This document shows, in pieces, positions 5,325 to 12,962 of a stretch of 59,733 bases of DNA. The stretch's first letter is position 1; every line of letters begins with the position of its first letter. The position numbers and the translations under genes are program-made. Under the pieces are notes generated by a model. That model made no database searches and was not told the DNA's origin. It saw only the letters and a list, made by a program, of their open reading frames with translations. This DNA is from a virus: positions 1-59,733 of IMG/VR virus record IMGVR_UViG_3300043444_000048. The stretch is one strand, 5' to 3'.

Positions 5325-6104
5325 ATGTCAGAAGAAATTGGATCAATTTTCCCAACTCAGGTTCCATCATATAGCGATGCTGCAGACATTAGGAGAGCCT
5401 TCAACCTTTATCACTATGGGTCTCAGGATGTTCCAACACAATCTTCGTCAATTGTACGAAACTCTATAGCTGGAGAGCTCAACAGCATCAATGAAAGAAT
5501 AGCTACGCTTGAAACAGCTGGCTCTGATATATCTCAGCTATTATCTACACAAAGCTTAGACGAAATTGTTCAAAGCGGAATCTACCACTCGATTGAGTCT
5601 CCAACAATTGCGTTAAAATACCCAACTACCACTTCTGGAATTTTGTTTGTGTATAAGCATGTTCTTGGTATTAATACTCTTGTGTATCAAAACTACCAGA
5701 CAAATCACACAACTACAAATCTATACTGGAGAGCTGGATACCTTTCTGGAACTTCTTATGTTTGGTCTTCTTGGTCAACAGCATCTAAAGATGGTCACAC
5801 TCACAGCGAGTACGTAACGTCAACAACCTTGAACAATAGGGTTTCTCAGACTCTGACAGCTTCTAGGGCAGCTGTAGTTGATTCATCTGGAAAGGTAAAC
5901 TCTTCAACATCTATTACAGAGCTAGAGCTAAACCAGCTTGACGGAATATCTACTGCTGCTACAATTCAAGCACAGCTAAACGACAAGGCAGCATTATCTC
6001 ATAATCATGATGGTACATATCACAAGATCGGTGAACAGCCACGTATTTATGTAACTAGCCAAGAGCCAACAGGAGCTGTCGTAGGCGATCTTTGGATATA
6101 CTAG
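5325..6104 (+). CDS. Tail fibre protein with pyocin-knob-like domain
   Basis: A 259-aa protein preceded by an AGGGGG ribosome binding site. After a short N-terminal part with a helix (about 45-60, LNSINERIATLETAG) comes a region resembling the pyocin-knob repeat: 'SGIYHSIESP', 'SGILFVYKHVLG', 'LYWRAGYLSGTSYVWSSWSTAS'. It is followed by 'DGHTHSEY' and a coiled coil with a 'LDGISTAATIQAQLNDKAALSHNHDG' repeat, as in the long fibres further on. Knob repeats in pyocins and fibres help receptor binding. It is a likely receptor-binding or side fibre. Confidence 0.75.
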   Translation: MSEEIGSIFPTQVPSYSDAADIRRAFNLYHYGSQDVPTQSSSIVRNSIAGELNSINERIATLETAGSDISQLLSTQSLDEIVQSGIYHSIESPTIALKYPTTTSGILFVYKHVLGINTLVYQNYQTNHTTTNLYWRAGYLSGTSYVWSSWSTASKDGHTHSEYVTSTTLNNRVSQTLTASRAAVVDSSGKVNSSTSITELELNQLDGISTAATIQAQLNDKAALSHNHDGTYHKIGEQPRIYVTSQEPTGAVVGDLWIY

Positions 6105-6113
6105 GGGGACTAA

Positions 6114-8534
6114 ATGCCATATTTTTATTGGAGCAATCAGTCAACCATATATAGGACTACTGGATATTCTGATGCTAGTCCAAGAAACACTATAACTATA
6201 CCTCTGGGTAGGGCTTCATACTTATATACAACTGGTGGTACAAATAACCCAATCTGGATTCAGCAAGCCAAGATGTATCTTGCAGGTAGGGGTGGAACTA
6301 GGACAGCATCTCTAGTTATTGGAAATTCTACAAGTTCAAGCTTTTCTCTTGCTAACGTTGGAACAGGTACAACAGAACCACAGGCTGTAGATATTGGTTG
6401 GAAGAATGTAGACTATAAATATTCTGGAACTTCTGCAGCGTCAATTTCTGTTGGATATAATACAAACGGAAGTACGTTTTTCGGAAGGTATGGAACTACT
6501 GCAGACACAACAACTTTGTGGGGAAGATGTTTTTATACTCAGGTTCCAACAGCTCCAACAAGCGTCACAGCGTCATCTCTAGCTGCAAACTCTATGACGG
6601 TGTCATGGTCTACACCAAGTGATGATGGTGGTTCACCAGTTTCTGGCTATGTTGTGCACATATCTACATCTTCATCATTTTCTTCTATAACTCTGGCAGA
6701 TGTTGGAAGCACTACATTTTCTGCACAGTTCACTGGCCTGACTTCAGGAACAACTTATTATGCTAGAGTTTTTGCATACAACGAAACGCATTATAATTTT
6801 CAAAACTATCCAATGTCAGTTTCTTCATCAATAGCTTCTTCTGTTATTTCTGCCCCAGCAGCACCAACCTGGACAACAGACACAACTCTTCCAGTTGCTC
6901 AAATAAACTCATCCTACTCAACCTCTGTTTCTGCAACGAATACGAATGCAGATGGATACTCAAAAATCTCTGGTGATTCTTGGATATCTGTATCTAGCAG
7001 CGGTAATGTATCTGGAACTGCTCCATCATCTGTAGGAACTTCATCTGTAACTATTAGGGCGACAGGACCAGGAGGATCTTCCGATAGGACATTCTCTATC
7101 CCAGTTGATGGCCCAGCCCCATCTTGGAATACTTCATCAGCTTTACCTAACGTAAATGTGTCAACATATTACTCGACACAACTTTCTGCATCCAATACAT
7201 CGTCATATTCAAAGTTGTCTGGTGGCACCAATGATTCTTGGGTATCAGTTTCATCGTCGGGCCTTGTAACTGGTACCTCTCCATCAAGCCCATCATCTGT
7301 ATCTTTTACAGTAAGGGCTACAGGAAACAATAAAAATACTGATAGGACATTTACTTTAGATGTTGTTCAGCCATCACCATCTTGGATAACTGGAACCACG
7401 CTCCCTTCTGCACAGCAGTCAGTATCGTATTCTACTAATGTATCTGCATCATACACCTCGTCATACTCTAAGGTTAGTGGTGACTCTTGGATTTCTGTAT
7501 CCTCTTCTGGAACGATATCTGGAACTCCAACAGCTTCTGGTTCTGCATCTGTAACGGTTCGTGCTACAGGACCAACTGGGCTAACATCAGATAGAACCTT
7601 TTCAATATCAGTAGAGTCTGCACCAGTGCCAACGTGGAACACGTCATCGCCACTACCAAGTGTGGTAGTTGGAACAGCATACAACACATCAGTGTCAGCT
7701 ACAAATGCTCAAACATACTCTAAGCTACCTGGTGGCACTAACGATTCTTGGGTGACTGTTTCGTCTAGCGGTCAGGTTTTTGGATCTCCTCCAGAAATTG
7801 GCACTACTATAGTAAAGATTCGAGCCACATCTTCACTAGGCTTGACATCCGACAAAGACTTTTCTATTACAGTGAATGCACCGCTACCAGCTTGGGTAAC
7901 TGGCTCAACTCTAACAGGTGGCAAATCTAACGTTGCTTATTCTGCTACCCTAGTTGCTTCAAACACAACTTCGTATGCAACTTCTGGAACTGTCCCATCC
8001 TGGATAGCTCTGAACACTTCTACGGGTCAATTAAGCGGTACTCCAACTCAAGAGGGAACATACTCTATAACAGTTATACCATCTGGCCCAGGTGGGGTAG
8101 GTCCAAGTAGAACCTTCTCAATTACAATTGCATCTGCTTCACCAGAGTGGATTGACTCAACATTACAAAATACTTTTGCAGTTTTAAATACGCCATACTC
8201 TGACGGATTCTCTGCATCAAATGTTACATCCTCTAGCGGTTATTTAATTACTGGGCTCCCAACAGGTATGACATACAGCTCAAGTACTGGTGCAATATCT
8301 GGTTCTCCAACTCAGACTGGTGCTTTTACAGTACAAGTAACAGCATTCGGTATTGATGGCACTACAATTACTTCCAGTGCTCCGCTTACTGTATTCTACC
8401 CTGGAGAAAGAAAAGGTCTTTCTGGAACATGGTCAAATATATCAGATATGAAACGGTTTAATGGAACTGTTTGGGTACCAGTACAGTTTGTTAAGAGAAA
8501 GACATCTTCTGGTTGGGAAAATGCTTCTAATTAG
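6114..8534 (+). CDS. Large Ig-like repeat adhesin (FN3 plus six putative-Ig repeats)
   Basis: An 806-aa extended protein with a GGGGGA ribosome binding site. Residues 1-142 form an N-terminal beta domain. An FN3 domain follows (about 145-242). Then come six repeats of roughly 80-88 residues of the He_PIG/putative Ig type. Each opens with P-x-W-x-T (PTWTTD, PSWNTS, PSWITG, PTWNTS, PAWVTG, PEWIDS), carries 'DSWISVSSSG..SGTP' in the middle and ends in 'RATGP.G..SDRTFSI'. The last 45 residues ('RFNGTVWVPVQFVKRK') are a tip motif common at the end of tail proteins. Its length suggests a long flexible side fibre. The stop overlaps the leftward lysis gene by eight bases. Confidence 0.8.
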   Translation: MPYFYWSNQSTIYRTTGYSDASPRNTITIPLGRASYLYTTGGTNNPIWIQQAKMYLAGRGGTRTASLVIGNSTSSSFSLANVGTGTTEPQAVDIGWKNVDYKYSGTSAASISVGYNTNGSTFFGRYGTTADTTTLWGRCFYTQVPTAPTSVTASSLAANSMTVSWSTPSDDGGSPVSGYVVHISTSSSFSSITLADVGSTTFSAQFTGLTSGTTYYARVFAYNETHYNFQNYPMSVSSSIASSVISAPAAPTWTTDTTLPVAQINSSYSTSVSATNTNADGYSKISGDSWISVSSSGNVSGTAPSSVGTSSVTIRATGPGGSSDRTFSIPVDGPAPSWNTSSALPNVNVSTYYSTQLSASNTSSYSKLSGGTNDSWVSVSSSGLVTGTSPSSPSSVSFTVRATGNNKNTDRTFTLDVVQPSPSWITGTTLPSAQQSVSYSTNVSASYTSSYSKVSGDSWISVSSSGTISGTPTASGSASVTVRATGPTGLTSDRTFSISVESAPVPTWNTSSPLPSVVVGTAYNTSVSATNAQTYSKLPGGTNDSWVTVSSSGQVFGSPPEIGTTIVKIRATSSLGLTSDKDFSITVNAPLPAWVTGSTLTGGKSNVAYSATLVASNTTSYATSGTVPSWIALNTSTGQLSGTPTQEGTYSITVIPSGPGGVGPSRTFSITIASASPEWIDSTLQNTFAVLNTPYSDGFSASNVTSSSGYLITGLPTGMTYSSSTGAISGSPTQTGAFTVQVTAFGIDGTTITSSAPLTVFYPGERKGLSGTWSNISDMKRFNGTVWVPVQFVKRKTSSGWENASN

Positions 8535-9042
8535 GAAAGTCTTTAATAATTAGCTTGGCACTATTTTTCGTAGACCAAGCACTCCAATTTTTCCCACCAT
8601 TAGACATCTGATAAGCAATCTTTGCATTTATTAGAGGATCAAACAAGTCTTTTTCAGAACCTAGACCGTACTTTTCCACCCTGTTATCTCCTAGTGAGCC
8701 AGACATGTTTATTTGAAATAGCCCGTAGCAGTCGCTAGACTTGTTGTATGCCATAGGACGCTTAGTGGATTCCTTAACTGCAATTGCCCAGGCATACTTC
8801 AATGAACTTCCAGAAAAGCCAGCTTCACGAAGAATAGATATTAATTCTTTATCTGATAGCATATGTTTTGGATCATATATAGCCTCTACAATCTTATACT
8901 CTCCACGCTCGAAATTAATCTCTTGTGAGGAGTAGGGCACTGTTAGCTTTTGCATTTCAGTATTAGCTGGCTGCCCCACTATGCTAGAAGCAGTTAGTGA
9001 GACAACCATGCTAATTGAACCAAATAAAATGTTAGTGTTCAT
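8527..9042 (-). CDS. Exported lytic transglycosylase / lysozyme-like enzyme
   Basis: A 171-aa enzyme that should cut the glycan strands of peptidoglycan. Residues about 5-23 are a hydrophobic signal sequence (ILFGSISMVVSLTASSIVG). The catalytic domain, about 62-157, has the SLT/goose-lysozyme-like layout: 'AIAVKESTKRPMAYN' with catalytic Glu91, 'CYGLFQINM' (106-113), and 'NAKIAYQMSNGGKNWSAW' (139-156). The gene overlaps the NlpC/P60 gene by one base (TAATG), so the two form a two-enzyme lysis operon. It converges on the Ig-repeat gene with an eight-base overlap. Export by Sec would make it independent of a holin. A virion-associated role cannot be excluded. Confidence 0.85.
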   Translation of the reverse strand: MNTNILFGSISMVVSLTASSIVGQPANTEMQKLTVPYSSQEINFERGEYKIVEAIYDPKHMLSDKELISILREAGFSGSSLKYAWAIAVKESTKRPMAYNKSSDCYGLFQINMSGSLGDNRVEKYGLGSEKDLFDPLINAKIAYQMSNGGKNWSAWSTKNSAKLIIKDFPN

Positions 9043-9629
9043 TAATTTTTTATTACCCTTACAAAAGAAATTTCACTTTGTGCAAACCAGCTATCAGTTA
9101 GCTTAATAATTTCAGTCTTGGTTCCTGGCTTTCTTGCGTGTACAACTTTGCCATTTCCAATATAAATGCCAACATGATAATACTTTTCAGAATTAAGGTG
9201 CTTAAAAGCCACAATGTCTCCAGGTTTTGGGGTAGAGACATGGGTTCCTGCATATCTAGCCTGTTTGCTAGCAGAATGTTCTAGCTCAACGCCAAGTCCT
9301 TCATAGAACCATCTAGTAAGCCCAGAGCAGTCCCATCCAGACGGAGAAGATCCACTGAAAATATATGGAACACGGTTAACGTATTTCTTTAGCTGCTTGA
9401 TTCTTTTTTCAAGAGCAACGGCGTTTTTTTGTTTGGCAACGCTCTCAGCCATTTTAGCGATGTTTAGCTCACGCTCTTGCTTTACTGCTATCGAGTAGTT
9501 TATTACACTTTGCTGTTTTATATTTGTATTAACGCTTTGGGCGTTATGTCGAATATCTCCAACAGCGATTGATGCAGAACAGCTAACAACTAGCAGCCCT
9601 GCGATTCCTAGTATTGCAATCTTCTTCAA
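9042..9629 (-). CDS. NlpC/P60 peptidoglycan peptidase with lipobox signal peptide (endolysin)
   Basis: I take TTG at 9629 as start because AGGAGG lies six bases before it, although the frame is open further upstream. The 195-aa product begins MKKIAILGIAGLLVVSC, a signal peptide with a VVSC lipobox at Cys17. A coiled-coil linker follows at about 45-82. The NlpC/P60 domain spans about 83-190, with catalytic Cys101 in 'WDCSGL', His152 in 'YHVGIYIG' and His164 in 'VVHAR'. Such enzymes cleave D-Glu to diamino-acid bonds in stem peptides. The gene has its own promoter and a hairpin in the leader. A lipoprotein anchor is unusual for an endolysin. Confidence 0.88.
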   Translation of the reverse strand: MKKIAILGIAGLLVVSCSASIAVGDIRHNAQSVNTNIKQQSVINYSIAVKQERELNIAKMAESVAKQKNAVALEKRIKQLKKYVNRVPYIFSGSSPSGWDCSGLTRWFYEGLGVELEHSASKQARYAGTHVSTPKPGDIVAFKHLNSEKYYHVGIYIGNGKVVHARKPGTKTEIIKLTDSWFAQSEISFVRVIKN

Positions 9630-9644
9630 GTTGCACCTCCTAAA

Positions 9645-9670
9645 GCAAAAAGCACCTTTTTTAAGGGTGC
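9645..9670 (-). terminator. Weak hairpin with U-tract in the leader of the lysis operon (possible attenuator)
   Basis: On the minus strand GCACC (9670-9666) pairs with GGTGC (9656-9652) and is followed by TTTTT. It lies between the promoter at 9688-9716 and the AGGAGG of the endolysin gene. A five to seven base-pair stem is weak, so partial termination or mRNA protection are both possible. Confidence 0.5.
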
Positions 9671-9687
9671 CGTTCGGTTGTCTAAAT

Positions 9688-9716
9688 AGTTTAGCACGAT
9701 TTTGGTTAAAAATCAA
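9688..9716 (-). promoter_or_regulatory. Promoter of the leftward lysis operon
   Basis: On the minus strand TTGATT (9716-9711), a 17-base spacer ending in TGC, then TAAACT (9693-9688). The extended TG element partly compensates for the imperfect boxes. Start is expected near 9681, giving a leader of about 52 bases. It faces away from the rightward promoter at 9728-9736. Confidence 0.6.
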
Positions 9717-9727
9717 CTGAAATCCTA

Positions 9728-9736
9728 TGTTATAAT
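9728..9736 (+). promoter_or_regulatory. Extended -10 promoter, leaderless start
   Basis: TGT-TATAAT followed by six bases and the ATG at 9743, with no Shine-Dalgarno. It is divergent from the lysis promoter and restarts rightward transcription of fibre genes. Confidence 0.65.
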
Positions 9737-9742
9737 TAAACA

Positions 9743-10153
9743 ATGGCAACGCTAAGAGGTTCAGCCTCATCTTACGACATTGGGAATGTACCCCCAAGAA
9801 TTAATTGGACTATTGTTCGAGGTGACACAGCCTCATTCAGGGTATATGTAACTGACGACAATAAAGAGGCACTAAATATTCCAGACTGGAATATCTCTAT
9901 GCAGATTAAAAGACCAAACCTAGCAGCTAACCTTGGTAAGATAACCGATGACGCTACGCTAGTTCTTGACCTTACTCCGTCTGCAGACAGCGATGATCTA
10001 GCAGGAGAGTTTACGGTTTCTCTTACAGCTGCACAGTCAGCGATACTTCAAACTGGAGATATTTTTGATATTGAGCTATCCCTTCCACAGGATGAATTAG
10101 TTTGGACTGTTGCCCAGGGCAGTGTAATTATTATTGAGGACGTTACTGCATAA
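9743..10153 (+). CDS. BppU-like baseplate/fibre attachment protein (copy 3)
   Basis: This 136-aa protein repeats the BppU-like pattern of the 2674 product: 'RINWTIVRGDTASFRVYVTD' at about residues 19-38, a second half with 'LSLPQDELVWTVAQGSVIIIEDV' that matches 'VIVANDTVWTPVIGTITVLGDV' of copy 1. Predicted all-beta. It probably docks the downstream fibre proteins to the tail tip. The stop overlaps the next start by one base. The gene starts the second part of the fibre block after the lysis cassette, from a leaderless-type promoter. Confidence 0.65.
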   Translation: MATLRGSASSYDIGNVPPRINWTIVRGDTASFRVYVTDDNKEALNIPDWNISMQIKRPNLAANLGKITDDATLVLDLTPSADSDDLAGEFTVSLTAAQSAILQTGDIFDIELSLPQDELVWTVAQGSVIIIEDVTA

Positions 10154-10380
10154 TGGCTTCAGTAAAAATTATTGAAGATAAAAAACACAGAGCAAAATCT
10201 CTTAAAGCCATAGATTATGCAATTATAAATGTTGCTAAGCGAGGATGGGCATCAGTCATTGTCGAAGAAGATATCCCGTTTAGAGTAAAATTTACAAATA
10301 TCACAATCCCTGGGTATGGACCAAACAACATTCCTGGTATCGGCATCCAGGTTATTGGATACAGCAACTACATTCTTTAA
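10153..10380 (+). CDS. Small hypothetical protein between fibre genes (75 aa)
   Basis: A 75-aa protein starting MASVKIIEDKKHRAKSLKAI with a TAATG overlap to the BppU-like gene. It has a helical basic N-terminal part, then strands, and a Gly/Pro/Asn-rich C-terminal motif 'GYGPNNIPGIGIQVIGYSNY'. I have no family name for it. Its tight coupling with copy 3 of the BppU-like gene suggests it is structural or assists fibre assembly. Confidence 0.6.
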   Translation: MASVKIIEDKKHRAKSLKAIDYAIINVAKRGWASVIVEEDIPFRVKFTNITIPGYGPNNIPGIGIQVIGYSNYIL

Positions 10381-10393
10381 TGTTTAAAAATCC

Positions 10394-10402
10394 TGGTATA
10401 CT
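10394..10402 (+). promoter_or_regulatory. Extended -10 promoter, leaderless start
   Basis: TGG-TATACT, six bases, then ATG at 10409, with no Shine-Dalgarno. The box lies in the 28-base gap after the 75-aa gene. Confidence 0.65.
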
Positions 10403-10408
10403 TGTTAC

Positions 10409-10855
10409 ATGGCCAGAGTATCTATTCCTTATGTAAAGTCACGCTACGAAACAGGTGACAGACCGTCCCAAGAGGACTACGAAGATCTAATTGATACCGT
10501 TGCTGCTCAATCTACCGACCTTGGTACATTTGGTAACAACGAGAATACAGTTAGCGACATCCAAAACCCAACTGTACTGGATAGCTTTGATGCTACCGTA
10601 TGGAGAATGGTTAAGTATATTGTCTCACTATCTAAGACTTCTCAGGGAGACAACTACTTCTACGCCACAGAATTGACCGTACTTGTTGATGGAGAAAATG
10701 TTTCTGTATCAGAGTTCGGAACAATAGACAACGATGGGAATATGGGCACCATAGCTGTCTCTCGGACTGGAAATACTGTAGCACTTACAGTTACCCCAGA
10801 TTCAGTCATTAAGCCAGTTACCGCACGTTTTGCACGTATGGGACTTAAGGCATAA
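10409..10855 (+). CDS. Tail fibre tip-like protein with beta-sandwich domain
   Basis: A 148-aa protein. Residues 1-58 are a mainly helical/loop region (SRYETGDRPSQEDYEDLIDT). Residues about 60-146 match the C-terminal beta-sandwich often seen at the end of marine-type phage fibres: 'VWRMVKYIVSLSKT', 'YFYATELTVLVDGENVSVSEFGTI', 'VALTVTP'. The same pattern ends the 574-aa fibre encoded next (AEFLVKVAYG, EYAIVGTN, VSLDVTT). It is therefore a free-standing version of a fibre tip domain. It has its own leaderless-type promoter. Confidence 0.65.
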   Translation: MARVSIPYVKSRYETGDRPSQEDYEDLIDTVAAQSTDLGTFGNNENTVSDIQNPTVLDSFDATVWRMVKYIVSLSKTSQGDNYFYATELTVLVDGENVSVSEFGTIDNDGNMGTIAVSRTGNTVALTVTPDSVIKPVTARFARMGLKA

Positions 10856-10875
10856 ATTAAACAGGAGATAACAAA

Positions 10876-12600
10876 ATGGCAACAGTCGTAAAAGACTTTA
10901 AGATTAAAAGCGGTCTGATTGTTGAGGGCACCAGCGGTACCATCAACGGTTATGACATTCTTACAAAGAAAACAGCAGACCAGAACTACATTATTGGTCT
11001 GATTGGTGGAGCTGCAACTTCAGAAGCAACTCCAGATACAGTAGTTCTTCGTGATGAAAACGGAGACTTTTCTGCAAACGTAGTTACTGCCGACCTTGTT
11101 GGTGACGTAACTGGTAACGCAGATACAGCTACTGCACTTGAGACATCTCGCACAATTGAGCTAACTGGTGACGTAACAGGTTCTGTATCGTTCGACGGTA
11201 CTGCAAATGTTCAGATTTCTACAACCCTAGACGGATCATTTGCAACAGACGCAGAGGTTGCTACAGCTAAGGGCGAAGCAATTACTGCTGCTGGAGACTA
11301 CACAGATCAGGAAATCTCTGACCTAGATGCTTCTCTTAAGCTATATGCAGACCAGGCAGAGGCAGACGCAATTTCTGCTGCTGCTCTAGACGCAACAACC
11401 AAGGCAGACCAGGCTGAAGCTGATGCTATCGCTGCAGCTGCACTAGATGCAACCACAAAGGCAAACGCTGCTGAAGCTGCTGCAAAGCTTTACGCAGATG
11501 GTCTTGCTGTCAACTATGACGAAGCTGGTGCAGCTGATGCTGCATTGGTAGACGCTAAGGCATACACTGATGCTGAGGTAGCTGCTCTTGTTGATGGTGC
11601 TCCAGCACTTCTTGACACCCTTAACGAGCTTGCTGCAGCTATTGCTGACAACCCAAACTACGCAACTGACGTTGCCAACCTGGTTGCTAGCAAGGCAGAC
11701 ACAACCTACGTTGACGATGAGATTGCTGCTGCAATCCAGGCTACAACATACACTGCAGGCACAAACATTGACATCACTGGCAATGTAGTATCTGTAACTG
11801 GCCTAGACTCAGCAGACATTTCTGACTTCAACACAGCTGCAGTATCTGCAAACACTGGACTATGGGACACCATTGGTGCAGCTTCGACTGCAGAGACAAA
11901 CGCTAAGTCATACGCTGACGGTCTTGCTGTTAACTATGATGCAGCTGGATCTGCTTCTGCTGCTCAGACGGCTGCCGAGACATTTGCTACCAACGCAATC
12001 AATGCACTAGACACAGATGACATTGAGGAAGGTTCTAGCAACCTATACTACACAACTGGTCGTGCAAAGACTGACGCTGCTGCTCTGCTTGTAGGTGCAA
12101 CCCTTACCAACATCCAGATTACTGGAGATGGAAACGGCCTTACCATTACAGCAGAAAATGGTGTTGCTGACTCAGACACAGACGATCTAGCTGAAGGTAC
12201 ATCTAACTTGTACTTTACTGACCAGAGAGCTGTTGATGCATTGCAAAACACTGACTCTGTATTCAACACAGTAAGCATTGACGAGGTTGCACTTCAGGTA
12301 GCAGCTACACTCTCTGCTCCAACTGCTGGTATTCAGTCAGCTTACACATGGAACACCGCAGATTACACCTCTGCAGAATTCCTTGTAAAGGTTGCATACG
12401 GAACTCACACCGAGGTATCTAAGGTTCTTCTTACCCTAGACACATCAAGCAACATTGCAATCACTGAGTACGCAATTGTTGGCACCAACGGTTCAGCATC
12501 TACCATCTCTGCTAGCGTAGCTGATGGTGTTGTGAGCCTAGACGTAACAACAAACAACAACAACTCTACAGTTACCGTAGTCGGTACACTGCTAGTTTAA
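10876..12600 (+). CDS. Long tail fibre protein (574 aa, Ala/Asp-rich coiled coil)
   Basis: Preceded by AGGAGA. The N-terminus 'VVKDFKIKSGLIVEGTSGTI' is shared in pattern with the 12624 and 12962 products and looks like an attachment cap. It is followed by 'LVGDVTGNADTATALETSR' and 'ELTGDVTGSVSFDGTANVQI' (about 75-115), beta-repeats typical of T4-like and cyanophage fibres. A long alanine-rich helical region with 'YADQAEADAISAAALDATTKA' repeats and 'VDGAPALLDTLNELAAAIAD' follows (about 145-390). Last come 'SNLYFT..RA' motifs and the C-terminal beta-sandwich (about 490-574). It is a trimeric fibre with a probable receptor-binding end. Confidence 0.8.
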   Translation: MATVVKDFKIKSGLIVEGTSGTINGYDILTKKTADQNYIIGLIGGAATSEATPDTVVLRDENGDFSANVVTADLVGDVTGNADTATALETSRTIELTGDVTGSVSFDGTANVQISTTLDGSFATDAEVATAKGEAITAAGDYTDQEISDLDASLKLYADQAEADAISAAALDATTKADQAEADAIAAAALDATTKANAAEAAAKLYADGLAVNYDEAGAADAALVDAKAYTDAEVAALVDGAPALLDTLNELAAAIADNPNYATDVANLVASKADTTYVDDEIAAAIQATTYTAGTNIDITGNVVSVTGLDSADISDFNTAAVSANTGLWDTIGAASTAETNAKSYADGLAVNYDAAGSASAAQTAAETFATNAINALDTDDIEEGSSNLYYTTGRAKTDAAALLVGATLTNIQITGDGNGLTITAENGVADSDTDDLAEGTSNLYFTDQRAVDALQNTDSVFNTVSIDEVALQVAATLSAPTAGIQSAYTWNTADYTSAEFLVKVAYGTHTEVSKVLLTLDTSSNIAITEYAIVGTNGSASTISASVADGVVSLDVTTNNNNSTVTVVGTLLV

Positions 12601-12623
12601 TTAAATAGGAGGATGGGGCAGAA

Positions 12624-12962
12624 GTGACTGCTGAAAACAAAGACTTTAAGGTAAAGCACGGCCTACAGGTTGCTGAGGCAGCTTATGTAGGTGGAAACCT
12701 AGCGGTTTCTGAAGTCTCTGACAGCAGTCACGCTGCTTCTCTAGGTTATCTAAACCTACTTACCGTTGAGGTATCTGCAACTGCCCCATCTTCTATTTTC
12801 TCTGGCAAGCTATGGCTTGATACCACAGAGTCAAGATTAAAGTTTTATCATAACAATGCATGGGTAACCATAGCATCAAAGGCTGACACAGAGCAGGTCG
12901 TAGATCACATTCACGACTATGCTATTGACGGCACAGGCAGAATAATTGAGGTATTGGATTAA
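12624..12962 (+). CDS. Short fibre protein with KDFKV cap (112 aa)
   Basis: GTG start, with AGGAGG eleven bases upstream. The N-terminus 'NKDFKVKHGLQVAEAAYVGG' resembles the caps of the 10876 and 12962 products. The middle carries 'LWLDTTESRLKFYHNNAWVTIAS', a motif also found in the next protein (LWLDTNESRLKVYSGTEWIALAN). The C-terminus 'DHIHDYAIDGTGRI' is also shared (DHIHDTSIDGDGRI). It is clearly paralogous to the 148-aa neighbour. Role: probably a fibre component or adaptor. The gene overlaps the next by one base. Confidence 0.7.
   Translation: MTAENKDFKVKHGLQVAEAAYVGGNLAVSEVSDSSHAASLGYLNLLTVEVSATAPSSIFSGKLWLDTTESRLKFYHNNAWVTIASKADTEQVVDHIHDYAIDGTGRIIEVLD

Noticed and set aside
7367-7687. 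106-residue leftward open frame opposite the Ig-repeat adhesin
   Set aside because: It mirrors the Ser/Thr-rich codons of the repeat gene in the opposite strand and has no ribosome binding site or family pattern.
6880-8390. CRISPR-like or tandem DNA repeat array
   Set aside because: The repeats are protein domains of about 80-88 residues with diverged DNA, not short identical DNA repeats with spacers.
9630-9797. Upstream extension of the NlpC/P60 gene to ATG 9797
   Set aside because: That start lies upstream of the leftward promoter and inside the divergent gene. The TTG at 9629 has AGGAGG and opens a proper signal peptide.
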